From a bacterium (GTDB taxonomy: Bacteria; Cyanobacteriota; Vampirovibrionia; Gastranaerophilales; Gastranaerophilaceae): a stretch of 58,694 nt of DNA. Positions 36,094-44,874 of this stretch are shown here, piece by piece. Within the stretch, counting starts at the first letter, position 1. Every line of letters begins with the position of its first letter. Below the pieces are notes generated by a model that was given only the letters and a program-made list of their open reading frames with translations, did no database searches and was not told the origin of the DNA. The stretch is from NCBI GenBank assembly GCA_017470245.1, contig JAFUEV010000008.1, positions 1 through 58,694 of the forward strand, in the 5' to 3' direction. A program made the translations under genes and the position numbers.

Positions 36094-37077
36094 CTATTTT
36101 TTTGTAAATAATATTTCTTTTATAAACCCGATTAAACTGCCATTTCTTGTAATATCTTTTTCAGCTTTCTCACTTCCATCGGCGAGCTTCTCTAATCCTT
36201 TGCCGTATTCGGATAACTTGCCATCTTTAAAGAGAAGACCTTTTGCAACTTTCACACTTCCATCGGCGAGCTTCTCTAATCCTTTACCGTATTCGGATAA
36301 CTTGCCGTCTTTAAAGAGAAGAACTTTTGCAACTTTCACACTTCCATCGGTGAGCTTCTCAAATCCTTTAGTGTATTCGAATAACTTGCCGTCTTCAAAG
36401 AAAAGCTTTTTTGCAGCTTTCTCACTTCCATCGGCGAGTTTCTCTAATCCTTTAGTGTATTCGAATAACTTGCCGTCTTCAAAGAAAAGCTTTTTTGCAG
36501 CTTTCTCACTTCCATCGGCGAGCCACTCCCAACCTTTCTTGTATGTACTTAATTTGCCGTTTGCTAAAAAAGAAAATACATCTTTACCCTTTTTAGTTGA
36601 AATACTGACATTTGATAAAATTTTATCAATGAACATACTTTCTCTCAATATTGTACCGTCAGATGCCATTTCTCTCATAAAATCTATACCATCTTCCCTG
36701 TCTATATTTGCAACTATTTTTCCGTCGATTTTTCCGCCGTTATTATATAAAGAAGTTACTTCTTCTTTTATTTTATTTGCTTGTGTCTGTACTTTTTCTG
36801 CATATTTTTGAGCTTTTCTCGCTCCTAAAAATTTACCTGTTTTTATCCCGTATATTATACCTGCACCTACAGCTATTGCTGCAGCTGCTATTCCCAATCC
36901 GATTGCAATTTTTGCTTTCTGTGATAAATGTTTTTTTGTTATTTCAAGTGTATCTTTTTCTGGTGTTTTATCTATTGGTTTATTAACCATTGTGTTATTA
37001 ATTTCGGGAAATAAACCGTTATTTTGCTGCGGTTTAGATAAATTTTCAATTACGTTACTTTTAAAACTTACTTTCAT
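36094..37077 (-). CDS. Hypothetical membrane protein with five 28-residue tandem repeats
   Basis: A 327-residue protein. Residues 1-55 are polar (MKVSFKSNVIENLSKPQQNN). One membrane span, AIGLGIAAAAIAVGAGIIYG, lies at about 58-77. Residues 90-180 look soluble. The rest is a tandem array of 28-residue units, ideal form KGLEKLADGSEKAAKKLF with FEDGKLFEYT; the first copy is WEWLADGSEKAAKKLFFEDG. Two units with DGKLSEYG and KVAK form a subfamily, so units expanded by recent duplication, and 84-bp repeats are visible at the DNA level. A single-span anchor with an outward repeat domain is likely. It resembles nothing I know, and lies in a plastic zone between repeats of a tRNA end. Confidence 0.7.
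   Translation of the reverse strand: MKVSFKSNVIENLSKPQQNNGLFPEINNTMVNKPIDKTPEKDTLEITKKHLSQKAKIAIGLGIAAAAIAVGAGIIYGIKTGKFLGARKAQKYAEKVQTQANKIKEEVTSLYNNGGKIDGKIVANIDREDGIDFMREMASDGTILRESMFIDKILSNVSISTKKGKDVFSFLANGKLSTYKKGWEWLADGSEKAAKKLFFEDGKLFEYTKGLEKLADGSEKAAKKLFFEDGKLFEYTKGFEKLTDGSVKVAKVLLFKDGKLSEYGKGLEKLADGSVKVAKGLLFKDGKLSEYGKGLEKLADGSEKAEKDITRNGSLIGFIKEILFTKK
36135..36534 (-). repeat. 84-bp tandem repeats inside the 36094 gene
   Basis: Units about 84 bp apart start with CTTCCATCGGCGAGC (plus strand) near 36174, 36258, 36342 (variant with GGTGAGC), 36426 (GGCGAGT) and 36510. Neighbouring units are nearly identical over 60 bases or more. Confidence 0.85.
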
Positions 37078-37253
37078 ATAATACTAAATCTTTCTTACAC
37101 TTTTATACACTTTTAATATACGAAAAACATTAAAATTTTTTTTTGTTATTATTGCGAATAAATATTAAATTTTTTTACATTTAAATTGTAAACGCAGGAC
37201 ATAAAGCAAAAGTATGTAGATATTTCTCTTGATTATTACGAGAAATTTACAAA

Positions 37254-37523
37254 TTAATCAGAAAAAAGGATTTTCCAAATTTGGTTAGAGACTTGTCTTG
37301 CAAGACATTTTCGAGCAAGTCTTTTGGATTTACCTTCTGATAATTTTTTCTGAAAATATTTTGAACTCTCTTTATCAAATCTTGATTGTAATATTTATAT
37401 TGAATAAAGTAATGAATTTAATATTCTATTTCCTCTTTTGTTATTTCTAAATTTTGTAGTTTGTCCGCTTGAACATTCAACAGGTGCTACTCCACAATAA
37501 CTCGCAAATTCTGATTTACTCAT
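37254..37523 (-). pseudogene. IS110-family transposase C-terminal remnant
   Basis: The 90-codon minus-strand frame reads MSKSEFASYCGVAPVECSSG, then QTTKFRNNKRGNRILNSLLY, SI, TAA (37397-37395), then reads on as ILQSRFDKESSKYFQKKLSE. This matches the Tnp_20 domain of IS110-family recombinases (SYxGxAPxxxxSG... K.GN..LR.LL). An in-frame stop and the loss of the RuvC-like N-terminus show that it is inactive. The start ATG is only the first Met of the remnant. Confidence 0.7.
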
Positions 37524-37889
37524 TTTCTTTCCTTTTGTTTCCGTATAAAAAATAGTTGCTATTTATACTTTGATTATAGAATTTTTTTAGACATGTAAAT
37601 ATATCCAAAGTATAGTTTATGGTAAAATTTTCAAAAAATACTGATTTTATTGGTTTTTTTCCATATATAACATATTTAACAAATTTAACAATTAGGCTCT
37701 TCAAGGAAAATTAATATAAAGAAAAAGACTATTCTTATATTAAAAGCATTTAAAAATTCAATTTTTTGTACAATGACGTTGATAATGTTTAAGACTTCTC
37801 ATCACTGATAATTTCTTTTATATATGGCTTTAGTTCAATAATTTCATGCTTATAATAAGTTAGAGTTTCGTAAACTATCTCCCATACTA

Positions 37890-37926
37890 AAAATAGGGTT
37901 AAGACAAAATGTCTAACCCTGTTTTT
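37890..37926. terminator. Terminator-like hairpin in the plastic zone
   Basis: AGGGTTAAGAC pairs with GTCTAACCCT, flanked by A and T runs. A similar hairpin follows the HNH gene at 44164. Confidence 0.5.
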
Positions 37927-38083
37927 ATATGTGCAAAAGATACCCGACGTAAATTTGTTTTTGCCGAAAACAAATTTACCGAGTCAGCATTGTTTTATTT
38001 ATAAATTGAAAAATAACATATAAATTAATGAAAACAATGCATTTGTGCTTGTATTTGCTCGTGTTGCTAGCAAATAAGCACAT

Positions 38084-38126
38084 AATCTTCACGCCCATAT
38101 TTTTGTCAGGCATTGCCTGATCTACT
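38084..38126 (+). repeat. Right copy of the direct repeat (tRNA-Leu end and palindrome)
   Basis: AATCTTCACGCCCATATT is followed by GTCAGGCATTGCCTGA and TCTAC; the same order as at 35961-36013. Confidence 0.6.
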
Positions 38127-38162
38127 GACTTTATTAATAATTATAAAATAGGTGTATAAAAT

Positions 38163-39242
38163 TTATTCTTTAGTAAATTCTAATTTTAGTTGTTCATTAA
38201 TTTTTTTTGCACAGTTAAAGCAATAAAAACCTTCCGAATTACACTCTGATGAGCATAAATGCCCGTTTTTTTTAAAATAATCAATTTGGGTTAAATATGA
38301 TTTAATGTCTTTAATTTTTATATCATCAGTTATAAGAAAATTTCCAGGGATGTAGTGTAATAATACTGAAAACGGTTCATTTTCAACTGATTTTATGTTA
38401 TCAAAGGCTTTAAGATATATATTATATTTATTTAATAACAAGGAAGTATGTGCAGGAAAACTGTCCCGTCCAACCAATTTGAATTTATTAATTCCAATAT
38501 TCAAATATTCCTGAATTTCCCAAGGGTATATGTTGTTTGCGTTACAAAGGTTTGATGCAATATTTTTATTATATAAATATGTACAAAATTTTATACCGTA
38601 GCCTTCAATGCCCTGATGAAAATTACGATGAGGGCAGCCTTTGATACAAGCTTGACTTACCATTATTTCTATATCTAAATTCGGGTAATTTTTTCTCAGA
38701 TTTTTTAATAATTTAAAATTTTTATTAACATCAGCAGACGGTACAATTTGCTTTGTATCAGGATACATTGTAAGAAATTGCTGATATTCCCTTATTGTTT
38801 TAAATTCCAATGAAGTTGAAGCATATATTTGAAAATTGGGATAAAGCTTTTTTAAATACATTATTAACAAAGGATTAGTAATCCTGATTTTATTAACTCC
38901 GATTTCTTTTAATTTAGGAAGTAATTTATTTAATTTTTCAAATCTTTTATCCTGTTCATTATTATTACTAAGCTGGACAATATTATAGGTATTTAAGAGG
39001 TATATAACATCAAATCCTTTTTTCAATGAATATGACATTAAATTTTCCCAATATTCAAATTCTTTTTTTTCAATATATACGTTACGATCCTGTTCAAAAC
39101 CAGTAAACAAATCGCAAGAAGGAGGAAGAGTAAGGTAAACATTAGTGATTTTACTCTTTTCAACTGATTCATTAATTGCCGTCAATTTATCAATAGACTC
39201 GGAATCATATGGCATTGGAACCGAAAATTCCGCAATCTTCAT
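38163..39242 (-). CDS. U32-like TIM-barrel protein with cysteine cluster
   Basis: A 359-residue protein. VSQACIKGCPHRNFHQGIEG (about 193) gives a CxxxC pattern with His, and later CNANNIYPWEIQEYL and KFKLVGRDSFPAHT (the usual U32 motif is KIEGR). The C-terminus has CSSECNSEGFYCFNCAKK. These fit the peptidase U32/UbiUV-like family, TIM barrels that hold a 4Fe-4S cluster and hydroxylate or modify substrates without O2. U32 is known for such roles; the classical protease activity is doubtful. It is monocistronic. Identity is by motif only, so a radical-type activity cannot be ruled out. Confidence 0.6.
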   Translation of the reverse strand: MKIAEFSVPMPYDSESIDKLTAINESVEKSKITNVYLTLPPSCDLFTGFEQDRNVYIEKKEFEYWENLMSYSLKKGFDVIYLLNTYNIVQLSNNNEQDKRFEKLNKLLPKLKEIGVNKIRITNPLLIMYLKKLYPNFQIYASTSLEFKTIREYQQFLTMYPDTKQIVPSADVNKNFKLLKNLRKNYPNLDIEIMVSQACIKGCPHRNFHQGIEGYGIKFCTYLYNKNIASNLCNANNIYPWEIQEYLNIGINKFKLVGRDSFPAHTSLLLNKYNIYLKAFDNIKSVENEPFSVLLHYIPGNFLITDDIKIKDIKSYLTQIDYFKKNGHLCSSECNSEGFYCFNCAKKINEQLKLEFTKE

Positions 39243-39293
39243 AAAAAATCCTTATTATTTACCTAATAACTTCATTATTTTATCTATAAAGCC

Positions 39294-39398
39294 TTATGAT
39301 TCTGACTCCTCAGAAACGCTTGTGTTTGTTGCAAATTTTGCAATTCTTTCTTTTAATTTTTCGGTATCGGGTGATAACGGTGCTTTTAAACATACTTT
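39294..39398 (-). pseudogene. C-terminal fragment of a lost gene
   Basis: A 34-residue minus-strand reading KAPLSPDTEKLKERIAKFAT and on to SVSEESES ends in TAA 52 bases before the U32-like gene. It has an in-frame TGA just upstream and no start codon. The composition is protein-like, so it may be the end of a deleted gene. The rest of the 472-base gap (39243-39714) has no gene; it contains a palindrome and a terminator listed separately. Confidence 0.25.
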
Positions 39399-39615
39399 TC
39401 ATAAGCAAATAGGTCGGATTTTAACCTAACAACATATTGTTGTATAATGTTATAATAAATTATAAATGTTATTTATACAAAAATCTATGGTCTTTATAAC
39501 AATTGTAACATGTAATCGAAAACAAATTCTTTTAGATATATTGATTTAATTAAATCTTCAATAAAATACGCAATAATAAATATATTGAGTCTATTCTAAT
39601 TTTAAAAGTATGTAG

Positions 39616-39642
39616 GGTGCATAAAGCGTAAGCGTATGCACC
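39616..39642. repeat. Small dispersed palindrome
   Basis: GGTGCATA and TATGCACC flank AAGCGTAAGCG. GTAGGGTGCAT elements of this kind are common dispersed palindromes in bacterial intergenic DNA. Confidence 0.5.
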
Positions 39643-39660
39643 AAATTAGATTATTCAAAA

Positions 39661-39692
39661 CAAAACGGCAGGTTTTAATTCCTACCGTTTTG
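39661..39692. terminator. Terminator of the second RTX-like gene
   Basis: CAAAACGGCAGG and CCTACCGTTTTG form the stem; T-rich on the minus strand after the gene at 39715. Confidence 0.75.
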
Positions 39693-39714
39693 TTTATTTC
39701 TTTTTCAGCGATTA

Positions 39715-41736
39715 TTAACTATTTTTTGTAAAGCAAGCAATCAATTGTGATATTGTTTCTGCATTATTGTTTTGGTTTTGCAATATTTCTGCAACAGTAT
39801 CTCCGGTTGACAAGAAAGTTGCAGCCTCTGCTCTTACTTGATTAATATAATTATAATCAACGGATACAGTTTTCTTTCCTGCTACAATAGTTTCTATTTT
39901 ACCTTCACCAAAACCATCAATATTTGTAGGTGTTGCACTTGTAAAGAAATCATTTATCGTTATATAACTACCGTTTGACTTATTATACAAAATCAATGAA
40001 TTATCTTCATATCCGCTTTCCCCGACATTTGCCATAAAGACAAGATTACTTTTACTTACATCTTTTAGTGTTAATTTATCTTTTGTTCCACCTTTGTCGG
40101 TAACTGTTATGCTTTCTTGTGAAACAAGTTTTGAAATATTATATGTATCACTATCAAAGTCTTTATCTACAATACTTCCTGAGCTTGAAACAATGTTATA
40201 TGTATCAGATGAAGAATATGTTTTAATTGGGTCAGAGGAAGTATATTCATTATTTACCGTTATTTCAAAGTCAGAATTTTTAATATTAAATGTATTTTTT
40301 TCATGTTTTTTTTCTGCTAATACAGTTATAGCTCTATCTAAAATTTTTATATTTCGTGAATCAGAAACGCTATACGTATCGTTTCCTCCAACATCATCTA
40401 TATGATATGTATTAGTATTATAAAAATTATTAACATTATCTATTACATACTTATCATTTGATTTACCATTGTCTTCAATAAGAACTCTTGTTGAATCTTT
40501 AATTTTATATGTATCATTGCCTAAATTATCATAGATACTAACATAGGATGAATTTTCGTCAACTAAGTAATTATCCTTACCTTCGCTATCAAAAATTTCA
40601 ATTTGTGAATTTTTTAAAATATAATTATCATTTCCTTTTGAATCATAAACTTCGGAATTTGCCGTAAAATTAAAATTATATTTATCGTTTCCTGAATTAT
40701 CCTCAAAAGTGAGGTTTATTCCTTTTGATATATTATATTTATCATTTCCTGCCTTATCATGAATAGATGAGCCATCAGTTATATTAATATTATATGTATC
40801 ATTCCCCGAATTTTTACTTTCTTCGTTTATATTAAAATAGGAATTATAGATATTATAGACATCATTTCCTGATTTATTCATTTTAGTAAAATCATATTCA
40901 TTGATTGAAACACTTGAACCCGTTATATCGTATTTATCATTACCGGCATTATCATATAAAGTAGCTGATGCAGATGTATTTAAAACTGAATATTTGTCAT
41001 TACCTTTGTAATCTCTGATAATAGAACCCCCTGAAGTTGTATTTAGAGTATAAATATCGTTCCCTGCGTAATCCAATATATCCGCTTTTGCGTTATCAAT
41101 AATGTATTTATCTTTTCCTACAAAATCCTTTATTTCTAAAGTTGCGCTATATGTATTATAATAATCATTTCCTTTAAAATCATATATATCATAATTAGCA
41201 CTGATTGCGATATATTTATCGTTTCCGGCTTCATCATATACATAGCCTTTATTACTGCTTGTTGCACCGCTATAATTTCTTAAATTATATGTATCAGCTT
41301 TTTTACTTCCGTAAAAACGAGTTTTAGTATCTTTTTCTAAAGTAGCTATTGAAGGCGCATCAGAATATGTTATACCGTTAACGGATGAAAAAATTCGAGC
41401 TTCGGTTAAATCCGCATAGTTTTCATTATCAATATCATATAATTTAATTTGGGCTTCATCCGTTTTAAAATAATCTTTAATTGTATTTTTAACTGTTTTA
41501 ATTGAATTATTTTTTAGAGATATAAATTTTGTAATTAAAACTAAATTATTACCTTCTTGAACAGAAATAGTATAGCTTTCATTCATACTTCCAAGTCCAA
41601 AATAATCACCTGTCGGCGTTGCTTTTAACTTTATAGTTTTAATATTATCTATTGTCCAAATCGTATCTTTAGATTCGGGTTCAATTATTAGTTCATCTGC
41701 TGTAATTGGTTTAGTTATAACTTTAGTTTTTGCCAT
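39715..41736 (-). CDS. RTX-like repeat protein, probably secreted
   Basis: A 673-residue Asp/Asn/Tyr-rich protein without a signal peptide. From about 130 to 520 it consists of 20- to 22-residue repeats with the form xxDxxGNDKYxI, for example AGNDKYIAISANYDIYDFKG and KGNDKYSVLNTSASATLYDN. These are Ca-binding beta-roll-like RTX units with Asn-Asp-Lys-Tyr in place of the classical Gly-Asx-Asp. The last 60 residues are repeat-free (TVAEILQNQNNNAETISQLI ... ACFTKNS), suitable for a C-terminal type I secretion signal. It is a paralogue of the gene at 10145 (same kind of ends and start), with different repeat flavour. No T1SS genes are in the window. Confidence 0.78.
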   Translation of the reverse strand: MAKTKVITKPITADELIIEPESKDTIWTIDNIKTIKLKATPTGDYFGLGSMNESYTISVQEGNNLVLITKFISLKNNSIKTVKNTIKDYFKTDEAQIKLYDIDNENYADLTEARIFSSVNGITYSDAPSIATLEKDTKTRFYGSKKADTYNLRNYSGATSSNKGYVYDEAGNDKYIAISANYDIYDFKGNDYYNTYSATLEIKDFVGKDKYIIDNAKADILDYAGNDIYTLNTTSGGSIIRDYKGNDKYSVLNTSASATLYDNAGNDKYDITGSSVSINEYDFTKMNKSGNDVYNIYNSYFNINEESKNSGNDTYNINITDGSSIHDKAGNDKYNISKGINLTFEDNSGNDKYNFNFTANSEVYDSKGNDNYILKNSQIEIFDSEGKDNYLVDENSSYVSIYDNLGNDTYKIKDSTRVLIEDNGKSNDKYVIDNVNNFYNTNTYHIDDVGGNDTYSVSDSRNIKILDRAITVLAEKKHEKNTFNIKNSDFEITVNNEYTSSDPIKTYSSSDTYNIVSSSGSIVDKDFDSDTYNISKLVSQESITVTDKGGTKDKLTLKDVSKSNLVFMANVGESGYEDNSLILYNKSNGSYITINDFFTSATPTNIDGFGEGKIETIVAGKKTVSVDYNYINQVRAEAATFLSTGDTVAEILQNQNNNAETISQLIACFTKNS

Positions 41737-41890
41737 AATTTTTCTTCTTTATTTTAAAGTAATACTGATTAATCCAATATTGCAACCTGTCATCAGCTCA
41801 ACTAGCATCCAATTGCCAAAATATGTTGTGCAAATTCACTATCTGCTTCAGATTATCGAAAATATTTTCGGACAACCATTATCCAAATAA

Positions 41891-42568
41891 TTATTCAACA
41901 TCAAAATCGAAATATGTATCAGGGAATGGTTCATTTTTTAATGTGTAATGCCACCACTCCGTGCTTATCCCCTTAAATCCGGCATTTAACATTGCACTAC
42001 GCAATATTTGTCTGTTCTTTTTCTGTTCTGCTGTCAATTTTGCATAATTTGGGTGAGATATCTCGCTAAACAAATCAAAAGTTCCGCCCATATCTACAAA
42101 AGAACCATCCTGTTTAATTATAGTTAAATCAATTGTTGAACCTCTTGAATGACCTGATTTACTTGCTATGTAACCACCCTGGAGTAAATATGATTTTTTT
42201 AAATTAGGATAAAATGTTTTATTTCCCTCATCATTCGGATTATGAATCCATTCAACAAAGTTGTTAACTGCTTTTTGAGGTCTATATGTATCCCATATCA
42301 GTAATCTGTATCCTTGTTTTCTCAAATCGGCTGCTGCTACGGATAATGCCTTTAGTGCCTCTTTTGTCATATAAGCAACAGGTGCTTTATATCCTTTTAT
42401 TTTTTTACCCGTAAAATTATACGAAGAATAATATCTCATATCATAAACAGCATCATCAATTACTGTATATACAGGTTGAAAATCGCTTTTATCATAAGAT
42501 ATTTGTGATGCAATTGATGTTTGTATAAAACTAAATAATATTAATCCGACTAAAAATATTTTTTTCAT
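41891..42568 (-). CDS. D-alanyl-D-alanine dipeptidase (VanX/DdpX, M15D)
   Basis: A 225-residue zinc peptidase with a signal peptide (MKKIFLVGLILFSFIQTSIA). Zinc ligands: H140 and D147 in SGHSRGSTIDLT and H207 in EWWHY; E204 is the catalytic base. R96 in DTYRPQKAV matches the family arginine that contacts the substrate. Length and motifs fit VanX/DdpX, which cleaves the D-Ala-D-Ala dipeptide. In this context there is no vanA, vanH or vanRS, so wall recycling or nutrient use is likelier than glycopeptide resistance. An exported form is unusual for VanX, which is cytoplasmic in enterococci. Confidence 0.88.
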   Translation of the reverse strand: MKKIFLVGLILFSFIQTSIASQISYDKSDFQPVYTVIDDAVYDMRYYSSYNFTGKKIKGYKAPVAYMTKEALKALSVAAADLRKQGYRLLIWDTYRPQKAVNNFVEWIHNPNDEGNKTFYPNLKKSYLLQGGYIASKSGHSRGSTIDLTIIKQDGSFVDMGGTFDLFSEISHPNYAKLTAEQKKNRQILRSAMLNAGFKGISTEWWHYTLKNEPFPDTYFDFDVE

Positions 42569-42620
42569 ATATATTCCTATCCAAAAAAGTTATTATATTT
42601 TTATTTAATCCGGCATCATA

Positions 42621-42965
42621 TTAAAACATTATGTCATTCCAACCCCATAAATCTACGGGATGATATGTTACATATATATTGGATTTTTCAATTCCAAAAT
42701 CTGCCGATAATATATTACAAATGCTGTGAGTTAATGTTTGGCATGCCTGTTTTGTCGTTGCACCAAACAATTTAACAGAAATATAAGCACCTTTTTCAAG
42801 CTTCTTTTCATTCATATAAAGTGTTTTCTCATCTTCAATTTCAGTCATTATATATTGTTTTGGTTTTGATAAAGCTGATGAAACCACGTCTGCCAATTTT
42901 CTCTGCAAATCATTTTTTTGATTTTCATCTAATTTCATACTCAATTTTGTTTCTATAAACGGCAT
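42621..42965 (-). CDS. MIF/phenylpyruvate tautomerase-like protein
   Basis: A 114-residue member of the tautomerase/MIF superfamily. I start at 42965 because Met-Pro must begin the protein (MPFIETKLSMKLDENQ; Pro-2 is the catalytic base), and AAGGAG sits 6 bases upstream; a longer start would bury the proline. The fold markers YISVKLFGATTKQACQTLTH and ILSADFGIEKSNIYVTYHP fit the trimeric family, with YHPVDLWGWN at the end as in MIF homologues. Physiological substrate not known. Confidence 0.88.
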   Translation of the reverse strand: MPFIETKLSMKLDENQKNDLQRKLADVVSSALSKPKQYIMTEIEDEKTLYMNEKKLEKGAYISVKLFGATTKQACQTLTHSICNILSADFGIEKSNIYVTYHPVDLWGWNDIMF

Positions 42966-43089
42966 ACTATTCTCCTTCTGTGATATTTTATTAATCATAG
43001 CATAAATTAAAAAGACCTTACCTTTTTTAATTTTTGTTCAAACATTAAAAGTGGTATAATATTTATATTATTACAGTTCTGGAAGAAAT

Positions 43090-44139
43090 ATGCCTCAAAG
43101 AAAAGAACCTAAAAGAATTACGTCTGATAATTACTTAAAATATTATTATGATATTCCTTATGAAGGTACAACTTCACAAGGAAAACCTTTAAAGAAGTTG
43201 AAAAATATAACATGTCCTTATCGGGGAATTAAAATTATTCCGCAAGAATCTACAAAAGATTTTGAAAAAGAACTAAAAAAAGTAAAAACGGCATCCGAAG
43301 CCGTTCAGTTGTTATTAAAATATAAAAAACATTTTTTAAAAACAGAACGAGAACTTTTTTCTATTTTCCAAAATTTTGCTTTGCTAAATCCGGATGATGA
43401 TTTGCAAAACTGCCTTCAAATGATAAAAACTAATTGTCTTTCAAAATTAAAACTTGAAGAGTTTGAAGTATTAGATGAGGTTGATACACTATCACATAAA
43501 TTATCAACTCAAACTGCTCTCAGGCTTAGAGCAAAGACTACAAAATGCAGACAAATAATATTATCTGACTCGTCAAGAGATACATTTAAAAGAAAAGTTT
43601 TTTTAAGTTCTTTAGAAGAAATTATCCCTAATGAAAATGAAAAGGAAATTTTGGCAGAAATTAAAAACAAAGCGCTATTTCTTCCTACATCAGAATCCAG
43701 CAAAAATGCATTTGTTGTCAAATATTCAAAAAGAAAGCAAATAGAAATAACCAGAAGATTATTTATCGCTTCTACAGGTTCAATTGAACATATTGTTCCT
43801 CATAGCGAAGGCGGTCTTAACAGTATAGGCAATTTCCTTTTAACCTGTGCATCAGGAAACAGATATAGGGAAAATATGAGCCTTGTAAATTATATAAAAC
43901 GTTTTCCCAAAATTCCCCAATATTGCCAAAAATATATAGACGATATTATAGATGTTATCCATTCTGGCGGACTAAAGGGAAATGAAACTTATCCGTATAA
44001 AATAAAAGAAAAATTGATGGAAGTATCTCAGGGAAGAATTATGATAAGTCTTTCAAAATATAAATATTCCAAAGATGAAGCTGCCCAAATAAGTTACGAA
44101 TATGAACACCGGTATGATAATTATAAAAAGATGTATTAG
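43090..44139 (+). CDS. HNH endonuclease-like protein
   Basis: A 349-residue protein. The motif IEHIVPHSEGGLNSIGNFLL with ASGNRYRENM at about 236-265 matches the HNH core (E-H-x-x-P-x-S-x-G-G-...-N-...-N-x-x-R/K), with His as the metal-site residue. The usual zinc CxxC pairs are absent; only CPYRG near residue 41 and single Cys elsewhere are present. The first 200 residues are charged and helical, with no known domain. It is a stand-alone gene with its own terminator. It could be a restriction, homing or anti-phage nuclease; none is provable here. Confidence 0.7.
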   Translation: MPQRKEPKRITSDNYLKYYYDIPYEGTTSQGKPLKKLKNITCPYRGIKIIPQESTKDFEKELKKVKTASEAVQLLLKYKKHFLKTERELFSIFQNFALLNPDDDLQNCLQMIKTNCLSKLKLEEFEVLDEVDTLSHKLSTQTALRLRAKTTKCRQIILSDSSRDTFKRKVFLSSLEEIIPNENEKEILAEIKNKALFLPTSESSKNAFVVKYSKRKQIEITRRLFIASTGSIEHIVPHSEGGLNSIGNFLLTCASGNRYRENMSLVNYIKRFPKIPQYCQKYIDDIIDVIHSGGLKGNETYPYKIKEKLMEVSQGRIMISLSKYKYSKDEAAQISYEYEHRYDNYKKMY

Positions 44140-44163
44140 TTATAAATTATTGTTAGGATAATT

Positions 44164-44201
44164 AAAAACAGGGTTAAACTTATTGTTCTAACCCTGTTTT
44201 T
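44164..44201. terminator. Bidirectional terminator between the HNH gene and the Lys-rich protein gene
   Basis: AAAAACAGGGTTA and TAACCCTGTTTTT form a symmetrical hairpin flanked by A and T runs on both strands. Confidence 0.8.
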
Positions 44202-44215
44202 ATTAATAACGGTTT

Positions 44216-44695
44216 TTATTTTAAAGCTGCTTTTTGTTTATTATAATAATCAATTTGTCTTTGCAATGCTCTTGTTCTTATTGTTCTTTCTGTTTCAGTT
44301 ATATTTTTTGCATTTCTAACTTCTCTTTTTTCTTTATTTAATTCATCTAATTTAGAATTAATTTGATTTAATGCTTCTTTTTTTCTTGCAGCTTCTGCTT
44401 CTGCTCTAGCTTTTTTAGAATTTTCTATATCTGTTTGAACTTTATTTTTAATATCCTTTCTTATACCTTTTATCTCTTTTTTAGTATCTTTAATATTCTT
44501 TTTAACTTCTTTTTTTGTAGCCTTAATATCATTTTTTACAGCTTTTTTAATACTACGATTTGTTGTTTTTACTTCTGTTTTAACATTCTTAACATCTTGT
44601 TTTACAGCTCTTTTAAGATCCCTGCCAAATGATGATGCAAAAGATGCTGTTGTTGACAAAACTAAAACAATAAAAAGAATTAATATTTTTTTCAT
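44216..44695 (-). CDS. Exported Lys-rich coiled-coil protein
   Basis: A 159-residue protein with a signal peptide (MKKILILFIVLVLSTTASFA, cleaved before SSFG). The mature chain is nearly all helix with 10- to 11-residue spaced Lys/Val units: AVKQDVKNVKTEVKTTNRSI, then KKAVKNDIKATKKEVKKNIK, then Ala-rich AEAEAARKKEALNQ. This can form a long parallel coiled coil in the periplasm. Very high positive charge suggests binding to cell wall or to LPS. No family recognised. It stands alone with a terminator on each side. Confidence 0.75.
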   Translation of the reverse strand: MKKILILFIVLVLSTTASFASSFGRDLKRAVKQDVKNVKTEVKTTNRSIKKAVKNDIKATKKEVKKNIKDTKKEIKGIRKDIKNKVQTDIENSKKARAEAEAARKKEALNQINSKLDELNKEKREVRNAKNITETERTIRTRALQRQIDYYNKQKAALK

Positions 44696-44828
44696 GATTT
44701 CTCTCCATTCTTCTTGTTAAACTATTTTAATTTCGTGAATTTGTTTTTTCAATATAATGTTATATTGGTGTTAATTTTTATTAGAAATAATGACTTATTT
44801 AAATAAGATTAATATACCTATAAACAAA

Positions 44829-44858
44829 GAGAGACAGACCTTTATCTGTCCCCCTTTT
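44829..44858. terminator. Terminator of lemA
   Basis: GAGACAGA pairs with TCTGTC-type bases around a short loop, followed by a T-run on the plus strand; it lies just after the stop of the minus-strand LemA gene. Confidence 0.5.
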
Positions 44859-44874
44859 TATTAATTTACTCTAA

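Larger units (their letters stand above)
37524..38162. other. 639-base non-coding stretch rich in palindromes
   Basis: No gene is supported. The stretch holds a terminator-like hairpin at 37890, then nested palindromes: GTAAATTTGTTTT with AAAACAAATTTAC (about 37950-37980), CATTGTTTT with AAAACAATG (about 37988-38042) and TGTGCTTATTTGC against its complement (about 38044-38082), directly before the tRNA-Leu end copy at 38084. This resembles a satellite or cassette-like unit rather than ordinary spacer DNA. Confidence 0.4.

Noticed and set aside
36002..36811. Long plus-strand frame opposite the 84-bp repeats
   Set aside because: It is the complement of the tandem repeats of the minus-strand gene; repeats free of stops on both strands explain its length.
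37516..37704. Minus-strand frame next to the IS110 remnant
   Set aside because: It has no ribosome site and its composition looks like AT-rich noise; it was checked as a possible IS110 N-terminus but has no DEDD-type motif.
41891..42568. Vancomycin resistance determinant
   Set aside because: VanX alone does not give resistance, and no vanH, vanA or regulator is present.
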